Of a stretch of 64,000 nucleotides of DNA, positions 1 to 19,800 are shown piece by piece. The position numbers and the translations under genes are program-made. Source of the DNA: Branchiostoma lanceolatum (Eukaryota; Chordata; Leptocardii; Amphioxiformes; Branchiostomatidae); assembly GCF_035083965.1 (NCBI RefSeq), contig NC_089727.1, forward strand, positions 13,273,501-13,337,500, written 5' to 3'. The notes beneath the pieces are model-generated. The model saw nothing but the letters and a program-made list of their open reading frames with translations, was not told the DNA's origin and did no database searches. Each line of letters begins with the position of its first letter. The first letter of the stretch is position 1.

Positions 1-3000
1 AGGTGACTGATGACAAGAAGAAAGGATGCATTCTTCCGTGGTGGTGCGTTTTCATAGGTGAGATGTAGCTGATAAAAAAGGAGACTTGGAATGTGTAAAC
101 TGTGGTGACAAGATAGATGCTCATCACGTATGTTAACTATTGTTACCGTAACAGTAGTTTTATACAGCTTACTCACAACTGAGCCAGTCCACAGTTGTGA
201 CATTTGTGGCAGAGAATGTCATTCTCGAATATGACTGTTAAGCCACAGATGATGCTAAGGGAAGATATGAACTCGGCTCTAACCTTGTCAGAACTGACGG
301 ATGCCACGAAGAGAGAGTGTCATCATGCTTTTCCTTCTTCAACATATGTGTTGGTGTGAATAAAAATTGTGTAACTTTCCATCTGCTATTGTTTCCTCCA
401 GCCTGGTTCCTTGTGTTCGCCAGCTGCTTCCTGTCTGCGCTGTTCACCATTCTGTACGGGTCCGAATACGGCCGGGAGAAGGCTGAAGCCTGGCTCTTCA
501 CCTTCTTCACATCCTTCTTCACGGACCTCCTCATCCTGCAGCCCGTGAAGGTGGTTCTGCTGGCAGTCGGGCTCACGCTGCTGCTGAGGGTAAGATCGGG
601 CAGATTACTAGTTTCATAGCTGAATTTGACCTACTAGCCTATACAATGTTGATAGGTAGCTTGGTGATGGGTAAATAGATGGACAGCACTTTCATATGGT
701 TTTCTTATCATAAGTAGTTTACTGCAATGTATTCATCGCCACTCTTGAAATGCTGAAAGAAAGAGGTTGTCATTCACTCGTATGATAGAGTCACTGCCTA
801 CGTTGAAATGACCAAACAATTACATCATACCAAAAATACCAATGTTCATGTAATGATTAGAGCAACATTTAGAGCTATCGCAATAGAAATATGATGATCA
901 TGATGAATGTGTGAATATTAACAGCAAACCATGTAGATTTAGCTTCTCATCTACATGGGCACCACAGGTATGTAATGTGGTTTTGTAAGATTACTAGTCT
1001 TGTATTCTGGAAGCTCATATGATATTACTGCTCATCTCGTGAATTTTAGAAACCTCACGAAGATGCAGAAAACCTGACGCCGACGCTAGACTACGACGAA
1101 GTGTGCTCCTACCTATCGACTATCAAGGTAGAGACAATTTTTATTATATGATTTGAAGTAGTACCTTGAAAATGTGAAACGAAAGGCTCTTTGTCGTTTC
1201 AGTTTTATTGTAAAGGTTTTAAGTGAGCAGCACTCTAAGAACCACATCACTCATAAGTTGAAAGTCACCAGTGCGGAAGTACACTTGCTATATGATTCCA
1301 GGTTCAACAGAACAAGAGAAAATGATACATTTACAATTATTTTTCCTCGCATCCTTACAGGTGACTCCTGCAAAGAAATGCCTTGAAGAACCACCAGACT
1401 CGACGAAGCTGGCTGAAATGCGAGTCCGTCGTTTCGTTGAGATCAGTATGAAGAGCGCCATCTACGAGTTTGTGTTTTACTTCATGTTCGTCCTTGTGTT
1501 AGCGGTCATTGCCAACGGACCACGTGACACCGGCATGTTTCATATGACAAGAAATATTCGGCAAACTATGGACGATGGAGATGACCATTCCTTTAAACAG
1601 GCGAGTACAATTGATGTCTGTTTTAAACCCAATGTAAAATCAAAGACTACACACTAACACAGTACACACCAATCAGTGTATCTTACCTTGAAAACGCCTT
1701 CGTATCCTGTGTCCTTAAAAACGAGTTTTTCTAGACAAAAACTTGAAGACACAGCGCCCTCTTGGTCAGTATGTTGGTTTGCATGCAGATTAATTCAGCA
1801 TGATGATGATTCGATGTAGAGCTGAGATAAACTTACTCATCCACGACCGTGCAGGGCATCTTGTCCTTCCTGCTCTCGACAAATTATCAAAGACGTTTAA
1901 TATAATTAGTTTTTTTTGCGTCTTACAGGTCAATGACGTTCAGAGCTTTTGGAACTTTATACGATACACGCTGAGTCCTGCGTTATACGACAACCAGTGG
2001 TACAACGGTGACAACAGGGAGCCGGATGGATTTATGACGGACAAGACGTCATATGTAGTCGGGCCTGTCAGGCTTCGGCAGCTGAGAGTGGCGGAAGGTA
2101 AGCATACACAAGCTTTTTACAAACTTTTACAACGGATACTTTCAGTTAGGTCCGTAATGCGTTTTTCGTCTCCAGAATACATGAAAGCTGCTCTTGATTG
2201 TTCACTTATCTGGAAACCAAAGCCTCTACCTAGCGCCACAGTAGGATCGTTATTGAAATCATGGCCATCTTGTCACGCGTGCCTCACTTATGTTTCCACA
2301 GATAGTTCATGCAAGAGGGCCGAGCCAATTGAAGGCATCTTCAATGACTGCATCGATGCGTATTCCTACTTAACCCAAGACAGTAGCAGCTATGGGATGG
2401 GTTGGTTGGAGACACCTGACGCAAACGCAAGTGCACTGGTGCAAAATGAAACCAATCCTTGGGTGTACCAGCAGTCTTCAGGTACTTGTTTTTGGAGACC
2501 AACAGCCAATATTAAATCATCGCTCTTGATTCAAATAAAAGTGTGGGTTATTCCGTTTTGGGGGGTTGGTTGGTCAGCATTAGAATTCGTATCATGTGAT
2601 CACATCTGTTCTGGTTAATTCCTTTTCGTCCCATAGCGCTCTTTCATACGGCTGTTACAGATATCCCGGTAGTTGGAACACATGAGACCTATTGGGATGG
2701 TGGCTACTTCGTTAAATTCACCAACACCACGCCCACCGCCGTCCTCGCCACCGTGGCACAGCTGGAGCCCAGCGGGTGGATCGATCGCTACACCCGAGCC
2801 GTTTTCATCGAGATGACGATCTACAATCCCCACGCCAACCTGTTCTCCGTGGTGAACCTGCTGACTGAGTTTACTGCCATTGGGAGCGCCTATCCTCATG
2901 TGGACATCACTACAGTCCGACTCTACCGCTTCCAGACCACCTGGGCTTGGGTTGTGGTCGGCTTCCAAGGAATCTTCATCATCTTCGCGTTGTACTTCGC

Positions 3001-5131
3001 TTTCAAGGAATGTGAGTGAGCACACATTACAAGTTCTTGTCTCAGGCTTTTATTTTCAAGTCTAATACACGACTATAAGTTTCCACGTCCTAACAGATGT
3101 TACCTATACAGTGAAAACAAACGTCTGGTAGCAGTAGGGAGATACTTATTATGTAGCACAAATGTAATTGGACTATCATCGCGGCCCCAAACATATTCAG
3201 CAGCTGCTGATATACCCCTCAGCAAGACCTGATATGTCACTTCCGGTCTCAAATATGACGTTCTACTCCTTTGTTGTATTGCAGTGGACCATATCCTGAA
3301 GCTACGGTGCTTGTACTTGAAAACCTTCTGGGGCTGTGTAGAGTTGAGTTTGGCGCTCCTATCTCTAGCTGAGGTCGGGGTCATGCTGTACACCTTGTAT
3401 ATTGTCCTCGAGTTCCAGTCAAAGCAAGGGGCAAACACGGGTAAGTCAATGATGATGTACTACCGTATATGTTATGTCACATATATATGTGTAAGGCGTT
3501 GACTAAAGAGAAGCCTTTTAGAGTAACAGTTCACCCATTCGACGAAAAGTGCTTAGAGTATACTAGATAGATAGAATAGCTGTTATTTCTAAGAAGACAG
3601 TAAGGATTGAGTTCATGAATCTGTAGATCATTTACTTAAGAAGTGAATCACTGCACTATATCTCTTCAGGACCAGTTGAAAGAACGTTTGAGAAGTACCG
3701 CAGGGCTGCGTACTGGGACCAGATCAACACGTACGTGCTGGGCTGCCTGGTTTGTATGGGGACTATCAAACTGCTTCATCTCCTGCGGTTCAACAAACAC
3801 GTTGTACTCGGGGCAGGTAAAGCATTGTAGTTGAATTCAATAAATTTGTATAGAAGATTTTGCATACGTTGTATCACAACTCGCGGTGACGTAGTAGTGC
3901 ATTTCGTACACACCCAACATTCTAACCATGCTTCGTTCACACTTCACCGTTTCGTTCATTCACAAGGCAGTAAAATACGCTCCCCTCCCACACACACAGT
4001 TCGAAGATGATTCCAACAGATCTTCATATATAATTTACATTTTCAATGCTTTTTATAAGTCGTCCATCTGGATTTGATTTTGAAATCATTATGTATTTGG
4101 TTGTTTGAAAATCGAGACTAGACAATGAAACAGTTGATTGGAGGTGGATATAAAGATCAACATCAACAGGGTGTCTATGGTTTCAAAACCACCAGGTTTT
4201 AATTTCCTCTTACGTGTTTTTTCCAGATACCATAAAGAAGGCAGCCGGGCCACTATCTGGTTTCCTATTAATTTTCACCCTAGTATTCCTCGCTTTTGCG
4301 ATGTTTGCATCTCTCGTTTTTGGCTCTGGGGAGGAAGGCTTTTCGCCCTTCATCGCCACGCTGGAAACGATGTTCACAATCTTGCTGGGAAAGTTCTATG
4401 AGATGTCAGACCGCAACAGGATCATGGGGCCGCTCTTCACCTTCACGTTCATCACGTTCTTCCAGTGGGTCATCATCACCATGGTTGTTGCTATCCTAGA
4501 CTGCGCCATACATGAGGTTTGTATGCGCGTCCGCAGTAAAACTAGCTCCATCAACTCTAGCACTTAACTTTTCTAGCGCTGGTTTAAGAACTACATTACC
4601 CTTTACCCTTTCGACATTGACATTGGTCATTGTGTTTTTGTCAATCATGAGTGTGACAAAATAATTAAATCATTCACAAACCTTAATTAAGAATGAGCAT
4701 ATGAAATATGTGTGTATTCAAATGTAAGCAGTCTACGAAAATGCCCGAGTATTGGACCAGTTATTCGGCAGTAGAAAATATAGTGCTAAAGAACTGCACA
4801 GTTTTGCAAGTTTGTTCTATGTAACTTGGTTATAATGATATTATGCTGATTATACCATCAGGTTGCAGAAGAGAACACCCAGCAGAAGCCGGAAACTGAG
4901 CAGGTTGCAGACCTGATGTTGGAGCGACTGCAGTCCTGGGTAGGAGGGGTGCTACAGCGTGGGGAGGGGAGGTCGTCGTCAGTCATCAAAGAGGACTACA
5001 GTCCTACAGAGGAGGAGCTGATGGACTTCTTGACAGAAGCTGATTTAATCCGCTTCAGGGGCCGACAGGATAACTCCTCAGCCGATATCGAGTTTTGCAT
5101 TGAGAATCAAATTTCTTCTGGCACAGTTTAG
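1..5131 (+). CDS. Polycystin-1-like protein, C-terminal part (5' truncated by window)
   Basis: Exons read as (3)..57, 402..589, 1050..1127, 1361..1600, 1929..2097, 2302..2481, 2637..3011, 3285..3440, 3670..3816, 4227..4516 and 4862..5131; every junction keeps phase and gives about 715 residues ending at TAG 5129-5131. The fragment shows the PKD1-family membrane module: a 'LPWWC' pre-membrane motif, two hydrophobic helices (exon 402..589, with 'LQPVKV'), a helix at about 1460-1515, the large extracellular polycystin (TOP) domain with 'YWDGGYFV', then four more helices and a pore-like segment in exon 4227..4516 ('ETMFTILLGKF'). Such proteins are large receptor-channel subunits with N-terminal PLAT/GAIN regions, which would lie upstream of this window. 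The PKD1/PKD1L2/PKDREJ group fits better than PKD2 because of the extra N-terminal helices; the exact paralogue is not resolved. Intron 1601-1928 uses a GC donor. No AATAAA was noticed just after the stop. Confidence 0.9.
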
Positions 5132-6427
5132 CTTTTTTCTTAAACAGGCTACAATTTTGATTAATCAGATCAAGCTTGTGTTGTATATATGGAATTGTAA
5201 ACAGAAATTTAAGCATGTTTGGACATATTGTAGTGAATCTCACATTGCTGTTTGTGTTGGGCGAAAGGAACGCTGAATCTCACTTTGAGCATTTTTGCAC
5301 TAACGAAAATGTTTATTTCATCTTCGGCTTATGTTGGTCCTGCTCCATACTACTGTAGGATAGGGAAATACTTACATTTGTAAGTTATAAGCGGGCAGTC
5401 TGAATGCCAACTCAGTAAAGAAATGTTTCTAAGTAGACGTTATGTGTACTTGCCATATACAAATACTATGTGTATATTTCTCGAAAGCTTCTAATATTGG
5501 ATGTCTCCAGTGGTCTTGGTTCAGTAAAAGAGCGACCTTAAAGAAGTGTATATATTAATCTGCAGACCTACACTGTAGCATTTACCTGAATAGACCAATA
5601 GGAAGAATTTGATAAGGACATGCGCTGATTCGACTTGTCAATGGTAGTAGAGCGTTATAGATTACTCGGCCTTTTTGTAACCAAGAACAGTTTATCACTC
5701 TTATCATTATCTATATTACCAACAAAGTGTTGCAGCATAGAAGTTGCAGAATATCTGGAATATCCAGAAATATGACATAACTCGCCATGATTACTTTTGT
5801 AAGCTGTGTTTTTTAAACCTAATATTGTAATGTTTGCAAAGAAACAAGTTTTTAGTGAACAAATATGTCAATGTTGCAGTAGTACGGTGGCACTCCACAT
5901 CTCTTCTAAAAGTGTTGTTTCTTTTTCATACTAGTTATAATGGTGATTTGTTGCTCTGTATTCAGATCTACATTGCAATCTCAACATATTTCTGATGAAC
6001 ATCTATTGCAATAATTGGGCTTTCATCTTTTTGGATTCAGCAATCAGCTTAATACACAGACAAGGAAAGGAATGAGGAATACTATAACATAGTATTACAT
6101 AGTACTATCATACACTAATTTACAGCATAGGACTTAGTTGTATGATTCAACAGTGATTAAAAAATCAAAATAGAGATGAAAACGTGCCGTCTGAGTTCTG
6201 AACGTGGTCGCACTGCGTGTTGTGTAATTGTGATTGTGGTTGGCAGAAGCAAAGCGATAGGGCACCCCCTAACTTCAAAAAGATCTCAAGCGGTTAGACG
6301 TTGAACTATTTCTTTCTTCTGTGATCTTGACTTCATCGATGCCTAATTTTAGGGGAGAATCTCATGGAATTTTCCATTAATACATTTTACCGTAACGGGA
6401 TTAGTATGTGTGCACATGCGTGAGTGC

Positions 6428-6497
<70 letters not shown>

Positions 6498-6786
6498 TTG
6501 TGTGTGTGTGTGCGTGCGTGCGAGAGCGCGTGTCTGTGTTTTTACACATCGTTAACTTTGCTAGAAATAGAACATTTCACTTTCATTTCCACGACCCTAC
6601 CTAATGATATTCTTTATTAAGTAGCTCTCATTTACTACCTACACCATTTACTTCACAACTCATACAAACTGCGGTGTGCGACCACAATGACCAATTACTG
6701 CGAGCGCCTCGATGCGACATGTGAGAGAACTGCAACAAACCAAACACAACAACTGAAGGTGGGAGGGTTTCAGAAGGTCGCTGAAG
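5132..6786. other. Intergenic spacer, polycystin to AADAT
   Basis: No credible coding exon. It must contain the polycystin 3' UTR and the AADAT promoter, but no clear poly(A) signal or TATA box was identified. It holds the GT microsatellite listed separately. The last 130 bases before the AADAT start codon are less AT-rich than the rest, which may mark the promoter. Confidence 0.5.
6431..6520. repeat. (GT)n microsatellite
   Basis: About 90 bases of almost pure GT dinucleotide on the + strand, interrupted by a few TTTGTG and CGTGCGTG variants at the 3' side. Open frames across it are valine/cysteine or histidine/threonine runs with no coding value. Confidence 0.95.
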
Positions 6787-13623
<6,837 letters not shown>

Positions 13624-13653
13624 AAGTAGACTTACAGATTCTGAAGATTGTAA

Positions 13654-14000
13654 AGGTGGCAATGTAGTCTTGTGGTTAGGGTTGTTGACTTCTCAGAAAA
13701 GGTTCTGGGTTCAAATCCCTAGCAGGCCCCAATGATGTGTCCTTGAGAAAGGCACATTTTCCTTAACTCTACTCAGGTGAAAATGAGTACCCAGTTTCAG
13801 TTTTGAGACATTCTTTTGGATGCGACGTGAAGCTGAAGGTCCTGTGTTTGAAGAGAGCAACACCTCGAGCATGTTGAACCTTCCATACCGTACTTATCAC
13901 AAAGAGTGGGAGTCCATCCCGGTATGGGTGGATCAATCCTTACAGTCTGGAATAACGGAGCATGTACATGTTTACCTGCTTTATAAAACTGGTGTGCTAC
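13654..14000 (+). mobile_element. tRNA-derived SINE, copy 1
   Basis: The head has pol III A-box-like 'TAGTCTTGTGGTTAGG' and B-box-like 'GGTTCAAATCC' with tRNA spacing, followed by 'CCTTGAGAAAGGCACA' and 'CTACTCAGGTGAAAATGAGT'. A second copy lies in inverse orientation at about 58310-58633 and shares head and body. The 3' limit is approximate. Confidence 0.82.
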
Positions 14001-14368
14001 GCATAAATTAGGTTAAGGGTTGTGCGGAATGAATTTTGTTAATTATCATTAAATCAGTCAGGTGCCTTTCAATGTTGATTCAGATGGTATTAGAGTTTTA
14101 GGGGATGATGGAGATAGTAAAACGAACTGTAATTTTTGTAATAGACAGAGTGTTCAGAATCTGCTGAAAACTCATTCTTCCTGTACATGTACATGTAGTA
14201 TGGATTGCTTAAATTAAAGACCAAATACTGCATTACAGTTGTTATATTGTACAAAATACAATGCCATACACCAATTGTACGATTATAATGAATGTATGTT
14301 TTGACAATTATAAAACATTTAACGTTATGATTCTAAAAAGTGTAGAGCAGCATTATAGAATCCTGTAT

Positions 14369-14374
14369 AATAAA
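14369..14374 (+). terminator. Candidate AADAT poly(A) signal AATAAA
   Basis: AATAAA about 745 bases after the AADAT stop; plausible but not the only AT-rich candidate, and the SINE would then lie inside the 3' UTR. Confidence 0.35.
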
Positions 14375-14785
14375 ATAAGTTTACAAAAAATGTTTTCCTT
14401 GTTTGTTATGTCGGTTTAATGTTATATAAAGTTTATGTAAATTAATGACTGCTATGCAAAATGTTCTACTCTGTCAGTTATATTAGCATAATTCTAACAT
14501 TCCAGTGAATGAAATATATTGAAGTGGCTGATTTATAAAAAGAAAGCTATCTATTAAAGGAGTAACAGCAACTTCCATTTGTACTAAAGCCACAGTGATT
14601 TGATTATATGGATATCCAATCTAGGAACCCCAAAACTGATGCGAGAGTGAGAAAGATAAAAGTTGCCTTCATTGTGAAATCTAAATGGTCAGGAAAGTTG
14701 AACAAATTAATAATATCCAGAATGTAGTATACCCAACAACAGATTCTTCATTTTTGTTCTTTCACACACACCTTTACTTAAGCTA

Positions 14786-16567
14786 GGAACCATTAATTCG
14801 ACACCCTTTTAATTCGACACTTTTAAGTATTGGCTTGCCAATCAAGATTCAGCAGGTTGACGCAAAAACTATTAATTGCATTCCAATACGAGTTAAGTAC
14901 TGATGTCAAAAAGGTACAGTCGTAAGTTCATGAAGATCAAACTTTGCAATGACGAGGTCGTCAATTTACTAACCGTTTGTTTTAACGTTACGTATATCAT
15001 GGGAGAGGGAGCAGCGGCAACACACCGTCATAATGTCGACATTTTCTTCTTCATATCATCACATTACATATCTATACTTGTATCGATCAAAATAGGAATA
15101 AACAATATGTCCGTCAATAACAGCAAATAAGTCTAGTTTTGTCCTTGATCCAAACAAAGCGCGAATTATCCAGAGGCTTTGCGATCGCGTCTTCGGAAAC
15201 CGCCATTTTGAATATTCCCAGAATCATACGGGTGATCACGTGAGCAATAGCAGACGATGCAGATCATTTATATTTATTCATTTATTCATTTTTCCCCTTT
15301 TCTGTCTTGGATTATTAAATAGACATGTCCAACAAGTGTTTACAGGTCATCAGCAATTGGAAATAGTAACCGACGTCAACAAATTAACTACTCTTTCTAT
15401 TTTCCCCTATTTTCAAATGTAAAAGTCCAGAGCCACGTGCAAGCTAGTGCAAACAGGTATTGAAGACCATACCAACCGTCTCACTACGGGTTTAGCATGC
15501 TAATGGGAAGGTTATAATATCAGGTGTATTTGCAGCCAGTGCCACAGGCAGGTACCCAATGTGTAGGGTAATGAGGCTGTTTAACGTGTTCGAGGCACCT
15601 CCTCGAGCACGGGACCCCCGTTTTACGTCCCTCCCGGAAGACGATTTCGTGGAAAGCTTCGTGAGGCTACAGCAATCCGGACGTCCTTGGTTGGTCTCCC
15701 ATCCAAGCACTGTCCGGACCGCGCGTTGCTTAACTTCCGAGATCGAGGGATCGGGTGTATCCAACGCGCCACGCGGCCGTAGCTTATACTATAAAATAAT
15801 TGAATTTTGGCAGCAATTAATGCAAAAGTAAAGTTTTTGCAATTTCTATAAAAGACACGTGTTATTTTCATATTTCCGGAACATACATCCCAACAGCGGC
15901 TAAGACGATAGCGACACACGAGAGTCGTACTCCCCTTTACCGCATTGATGTTCGCTTGGTACAGGCCGATGACCTGTGTTAGGATAGTTTCCGTTTCCGC
16001 CTGGCATATATTTTTGTTTACCGGGCAGTAGTGCAAGCAAACGTTAGTTACTCGCATTTCGATAGCTGTAGCAGGCTTAAGTATCAGACCTCAAGGTTTA
16101 TAATAGCCACGACAGTGCAATGGAACATAAGAACGGGTCTGCCGCAGGACGATGTTTTTCAGGACTATTTATTTTGACCGCAGTATCGTGAGTGCATTGG
16201 CGGCGTACCGACTGTGACATGTGGCGCCTATAGTAACTAGTGTAAGTGGCCGTTGGTTGACCGATAAATCGGGAAATAACCGTTGTTCTGACTATTGAAA
16301 TTATCGGTTCACAGCGACATTGTTGTATACTGTCGGATTAATGGTTCGTTTGGAACAGATTACGCAAGGCGCCGTCATATCGGGTCCTATGTTGAAGACG
16401 TAATTTTTCCGAGATATGTCAATGATTTGGAAGAGTTACACACATGTAGCAATTGCGGCAAAAACAACGTACACGATACAGTCAATGATTACCGAAATAC
16501 TCTTAAGTCCGCTTGTTGATTTACATGAAATGGTGCGTTGGCGTAAAGGTGTCGAATTAATGGTTCC
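14786..16567. mobile_element. Terminal-inverted-repeat element (non-autonomous DNA transposon?), copy 1
   Basis: The ends are perfect 20-base inverted repeats: 'GGAACCATTAATTCGACACC' at 14786-14805 and its complement at 16548-16567. A second, shorter half of the motif ('TTAATTCGACAC') follows the left end, and 'GTCGGATTAATGGTTCG' occurs internally near 16336. No transposase frame is visible. A 5S SINE is nested inside (15514-15783). A diverged, internally shorter relative lies at about 38461-39120. No clear target-site duplication was found. Confidence 0.6.
15514..15783 (-). mobile_element. 5S-rRNA-derived SINE, copy 2 (nested in TIR element)
   Basis: Minus-strand reading starts 'GCTACGGCCGCGTGGCGCG' and runs through the 5S-like A and C boxes ('GGAAGTTAAGCA', 'CTTGGATGGGAGACC') into the same body as copy 1. 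Apart from a more complete head it appears base-for-base identical to copy 1 over about 266 bases. Confidence 0.87.
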
Positions 16568-16615
16568 AAGCGGCGTTATATATTCTACGACATTAGTAGA
16601 TCTAGCCTTTTTCTG

Positions 16616-16690
16616 ATATCTGTATAGCCGGTATAACCGCCCTTCGGCGTAACACACCAGCTTCACAGGCACGCGGCTTTTATATAACGT
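16616..16690 (+). repeat. Dispersed repeat 'ATAGCCGGTA', copy 2
   Basis: Block order 'GTATAGCCGGTATAACCGCC', 'TTCGGCGTAACACACCAGCT', 'CAGGCACGCGGC' matches the copies near 11250 and 24346. It ends earlier than the others. Confidence 0.7.
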
Positions 16691-16884
16691 TATATCTTTT
16701 AAACGGGCGAAAATTGATGCGCGCGTTGATGTCATCCGTACAATCGAATCAACATTGCCTAACAGCAAAATAAACAACCAGCCGGTGAAACCCCCCTGGG
16801 ATCTAATGGTTTGTCCCATCCAAACTTTTAGAGGTCAAAGGTCGTGTAGATCTGGGGCAAGTGTCATCTGGATGGTGTGGGAAG

Positions 16885-19800
16885 ATGTTGACGACAATTC
16901 TGCACAAAGGCGTTACATTTACGGGCATTCTGAGGCCCAAACTTTCTCAATGTTCTCTCTCGGAGCTGACGAAGCTGTGCCGTACGTTTTCAACAAGCAG
17001 AAGGTATGTAGGTGATACACACTTATCGACATGCTTGAGTGTCAAAACAGTGCATGGGCGGGAACTAGAAACTATCCAACAGCGTTGAACTCAACGCTGT
17101 TGGATAGTTTCTAGTTCCCGCCCATGCACTGTTTTGACACTCAAGCATGTCGATAAGTGTGTATCACCTGAGGCGCGTCCTTAAATGCCTCCGGTTATTT
17201 TACTAAAGTCGGTGCATAAAGGACATAACTTTAGATGTTTTGAAAGTTGTCAAAGTAATTCTAAAGCAAGCTTGGTCCATGCTGGGCTCGCTGGCATTCA
17301 ACATCTGTCGGTCAAATTATATTGACGTTACCTGATGAGGGAGGGCAACTGGCTTTTAGTAGAAAAATCGAGCACCTCTGGCCAGGGTCAAGTAAAAAAA
17401 ACCTCCTAGCTGCATATAATTCAGGCTGCAATAATTATTTACCCCTCGGTAGATATTGCCCCCAATTATGACCCAAGCTTTGAATTAAAAAAAAATGCCA
17501 AAAAGTGTGAGGCCTCAAAATAATGGGCCATTCAAAATACTCGTGTGCGTGCCCAAGGAGGGCCTTGGTGAGCAGCACTGGTGCGTGTGATCACTTTCTC
17601 ACGCCTGATCTCTCGGATTAAAGAGCAGTAGAAGAACCTTAATCGTCTGTACCTTGTGTTATGTGTGCAAAGTGCAAGTCATTATGACCTTGCTAGCTAC
17701 GATTACCTGAACTCACCACAGCTTACAAACACAGCTATCAATCATAAGATTAGCTTTATTGACACAACAAAAGGTCATAGTGATCTTCGTACGGTCAACT
17801 ACAGAATAGAAATTCAAACAAAGTGTCCATAAAGCCGACACTTGACAACTAGAAAAAGTTAGCTGAGCTTAGTAAGCTAATTCTATAACAGTAATGATAG
17901 CCTATGTTGTAGCTCAGAAAAAAGCATGCCAAACATCTTCTGCATGTCATTGAAACTATGCATTACAAAGGGGAAAATTGTACTTATAGAGAGTTTTAAA
18001 GGTACAACCTACTCGCTATTGGTTGAACATTCATGAAACAATCAGAATATGTCAAATACTCATTTGATTGCCTCGTAGTCATAGAGAGGTAGTTGCTTTT
18101 TACTTGCCCTGGATTAAATCAACCCACATAATTAATATAAAGCACATTGCCTTAATGGAGTTTCAATGTGTACTTTCTTGTTCCAAAGAATGATACTATC
18201 TGCAACGTTGCTTGAGTCTGAATGCCACGACACTTTTAAAGGTCTAAGTATGGTAAGATGTGTTTGTTAATCATTTGTACCTTACAGACAACATGGAGTG
18301 GACCTGAAGCCAGAAGGAGTGAATCTGACCCACAGCTACTACCACAGCCTGACCACCACCCCTCTCCAGGGCATCACCATCGGTCAGAAACTACAACAGA
18401 CCGTCCAGAAGTTTCCAGACAGGGAGATGCTGGTCTTCAAGATGGGAAACGTTCGCAGGACTTTTGAACAGTTCTTTGAAGAGGTAGTGTAATTTCTGGT
18501 TTTCAGATCGAATTAAAGGTCAAGTACATAGATATCCATTCTACATGTATAAGAAAAAATTACTAGTATTTGATAGTTCTTAAGATGGCTCTTTCTTTAT
18601 GCTATCATTGTAAGTGCACATGTATTATATTTCTGTCTATGTGTGTTAAACTTCTGATCTGACATGAAGACCATATGTTGTTGATGATATTTCCACAGTG
18701 TGACAGACTTGCAGCAGGTTTTGTTGCGCTGGGTCTGAAGAAGGGAGACAGAGTGGGAATGTGGGGACCCAACACTCTGGAGTGGGTGCTGACACAGTTT
18801 GCAACAGCCAGGGCCGGCTTGATCTTGGTAGGTGTTCATTTTTAAATCTAGTAGAGACTGGAATTTAATCATTTTTTTTATCTCCATGTAAGTATAATTC
18901 TGCCCCTCTTACATGTTTGTATTTCCCAATTCTCAAAAATATTGCCCCCAAAAGACATGTTCAAGTGTTCTTTTGCAACTTTCAAATCTTTTCTTTCACA
19001 CTTTAACTCAATTCTGTTTCATGTTTGTTAGATACTAGAATTGTCATAATACATAGATTTTTTTATGCTGTGTGAAATGTGGTCTCCTCTTGGATATGAA
19101 ATTAACCTATTTCTTTCTAATCATTACACATAGCTAGGATAGGCCATTTACGCTATGCTTGGTACAAGCAATAGGGCGGAAATAGTGAGGTTTACTATTT
19201 CGTGCTTTCTGTTTTTTTTCTGAAGGTTAACATCAATCCTGCCTACCAAACTCATGAATTGGAGTTTGCACTGAGAAAGGTAGGAAAAAAATAGAGCTTG
19301 AAGCAATACATGGTTGTGTTAAGAAATTTGAATGTACATTTGTATTTTGGTATTATTTTGTCAGTAAAACTAAAAGAAATGTAGGTTTTAAGAGTTTGTC
19401 AGAACTTACATGAATTTATAATACTATCCAAATTTGTATCTTGCTTCCATTTGCAGCAACATAGTCAGCGATGAATGAACAGTTGCGTATCAAGCTCAGC
19501 TTTGCTTTGCTTGTCTTTCCTCTCCTCTACATCACATATTATGCTTTCTCTTGCCCTCAATATCATCCATAACTGCCATCTGCAATGCAATACATTGTCA
19601 AATGGCAGTGTGTGTTATTAGTCTATAGGGTGTTTGCACTCTTGTGACTATGATTGGCTCCTCTAGGTGACTGCCATGATGTCATGTGGAAAGACTGTAG
19701 AAGTCTCTTTCCATTTGTTTTTAATATGCATTCACATCTACTACTGATGCATGATGACTACTGACCTCTGTATAGTAACAATATATAACAATTGTATCTT

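Larger units (their letters stand above)
13624..16884. other. Repeat-rich spacer, AADAT to ACSF2
   Basis: No host gene seen. It contains the presumed AADAT 3' UTR, a tRNA-derived SINE (13654-14000), a TIR-bounded element (14786-16567) with a nested 5S SINE, and a copy of the 'ATAGCCGGTA' repeat (16616-16690). Minus-strand open frames in this stretch cross these repeats and are not supported as genes. Confidence 0.6.

Noticed and set aside
13700-13725. Possible tRNA gene (B-box-like GGTTCAAATCC)
   Set aside because: The head is tRNA-like but is followed by a shared SINE body and repeated at 58572; a mobile element fits better.
16436-16819. 127-codon minus frame
   Set aside because: Runs across the TIR element end and the 'ATAGCCGGTA' repeat.
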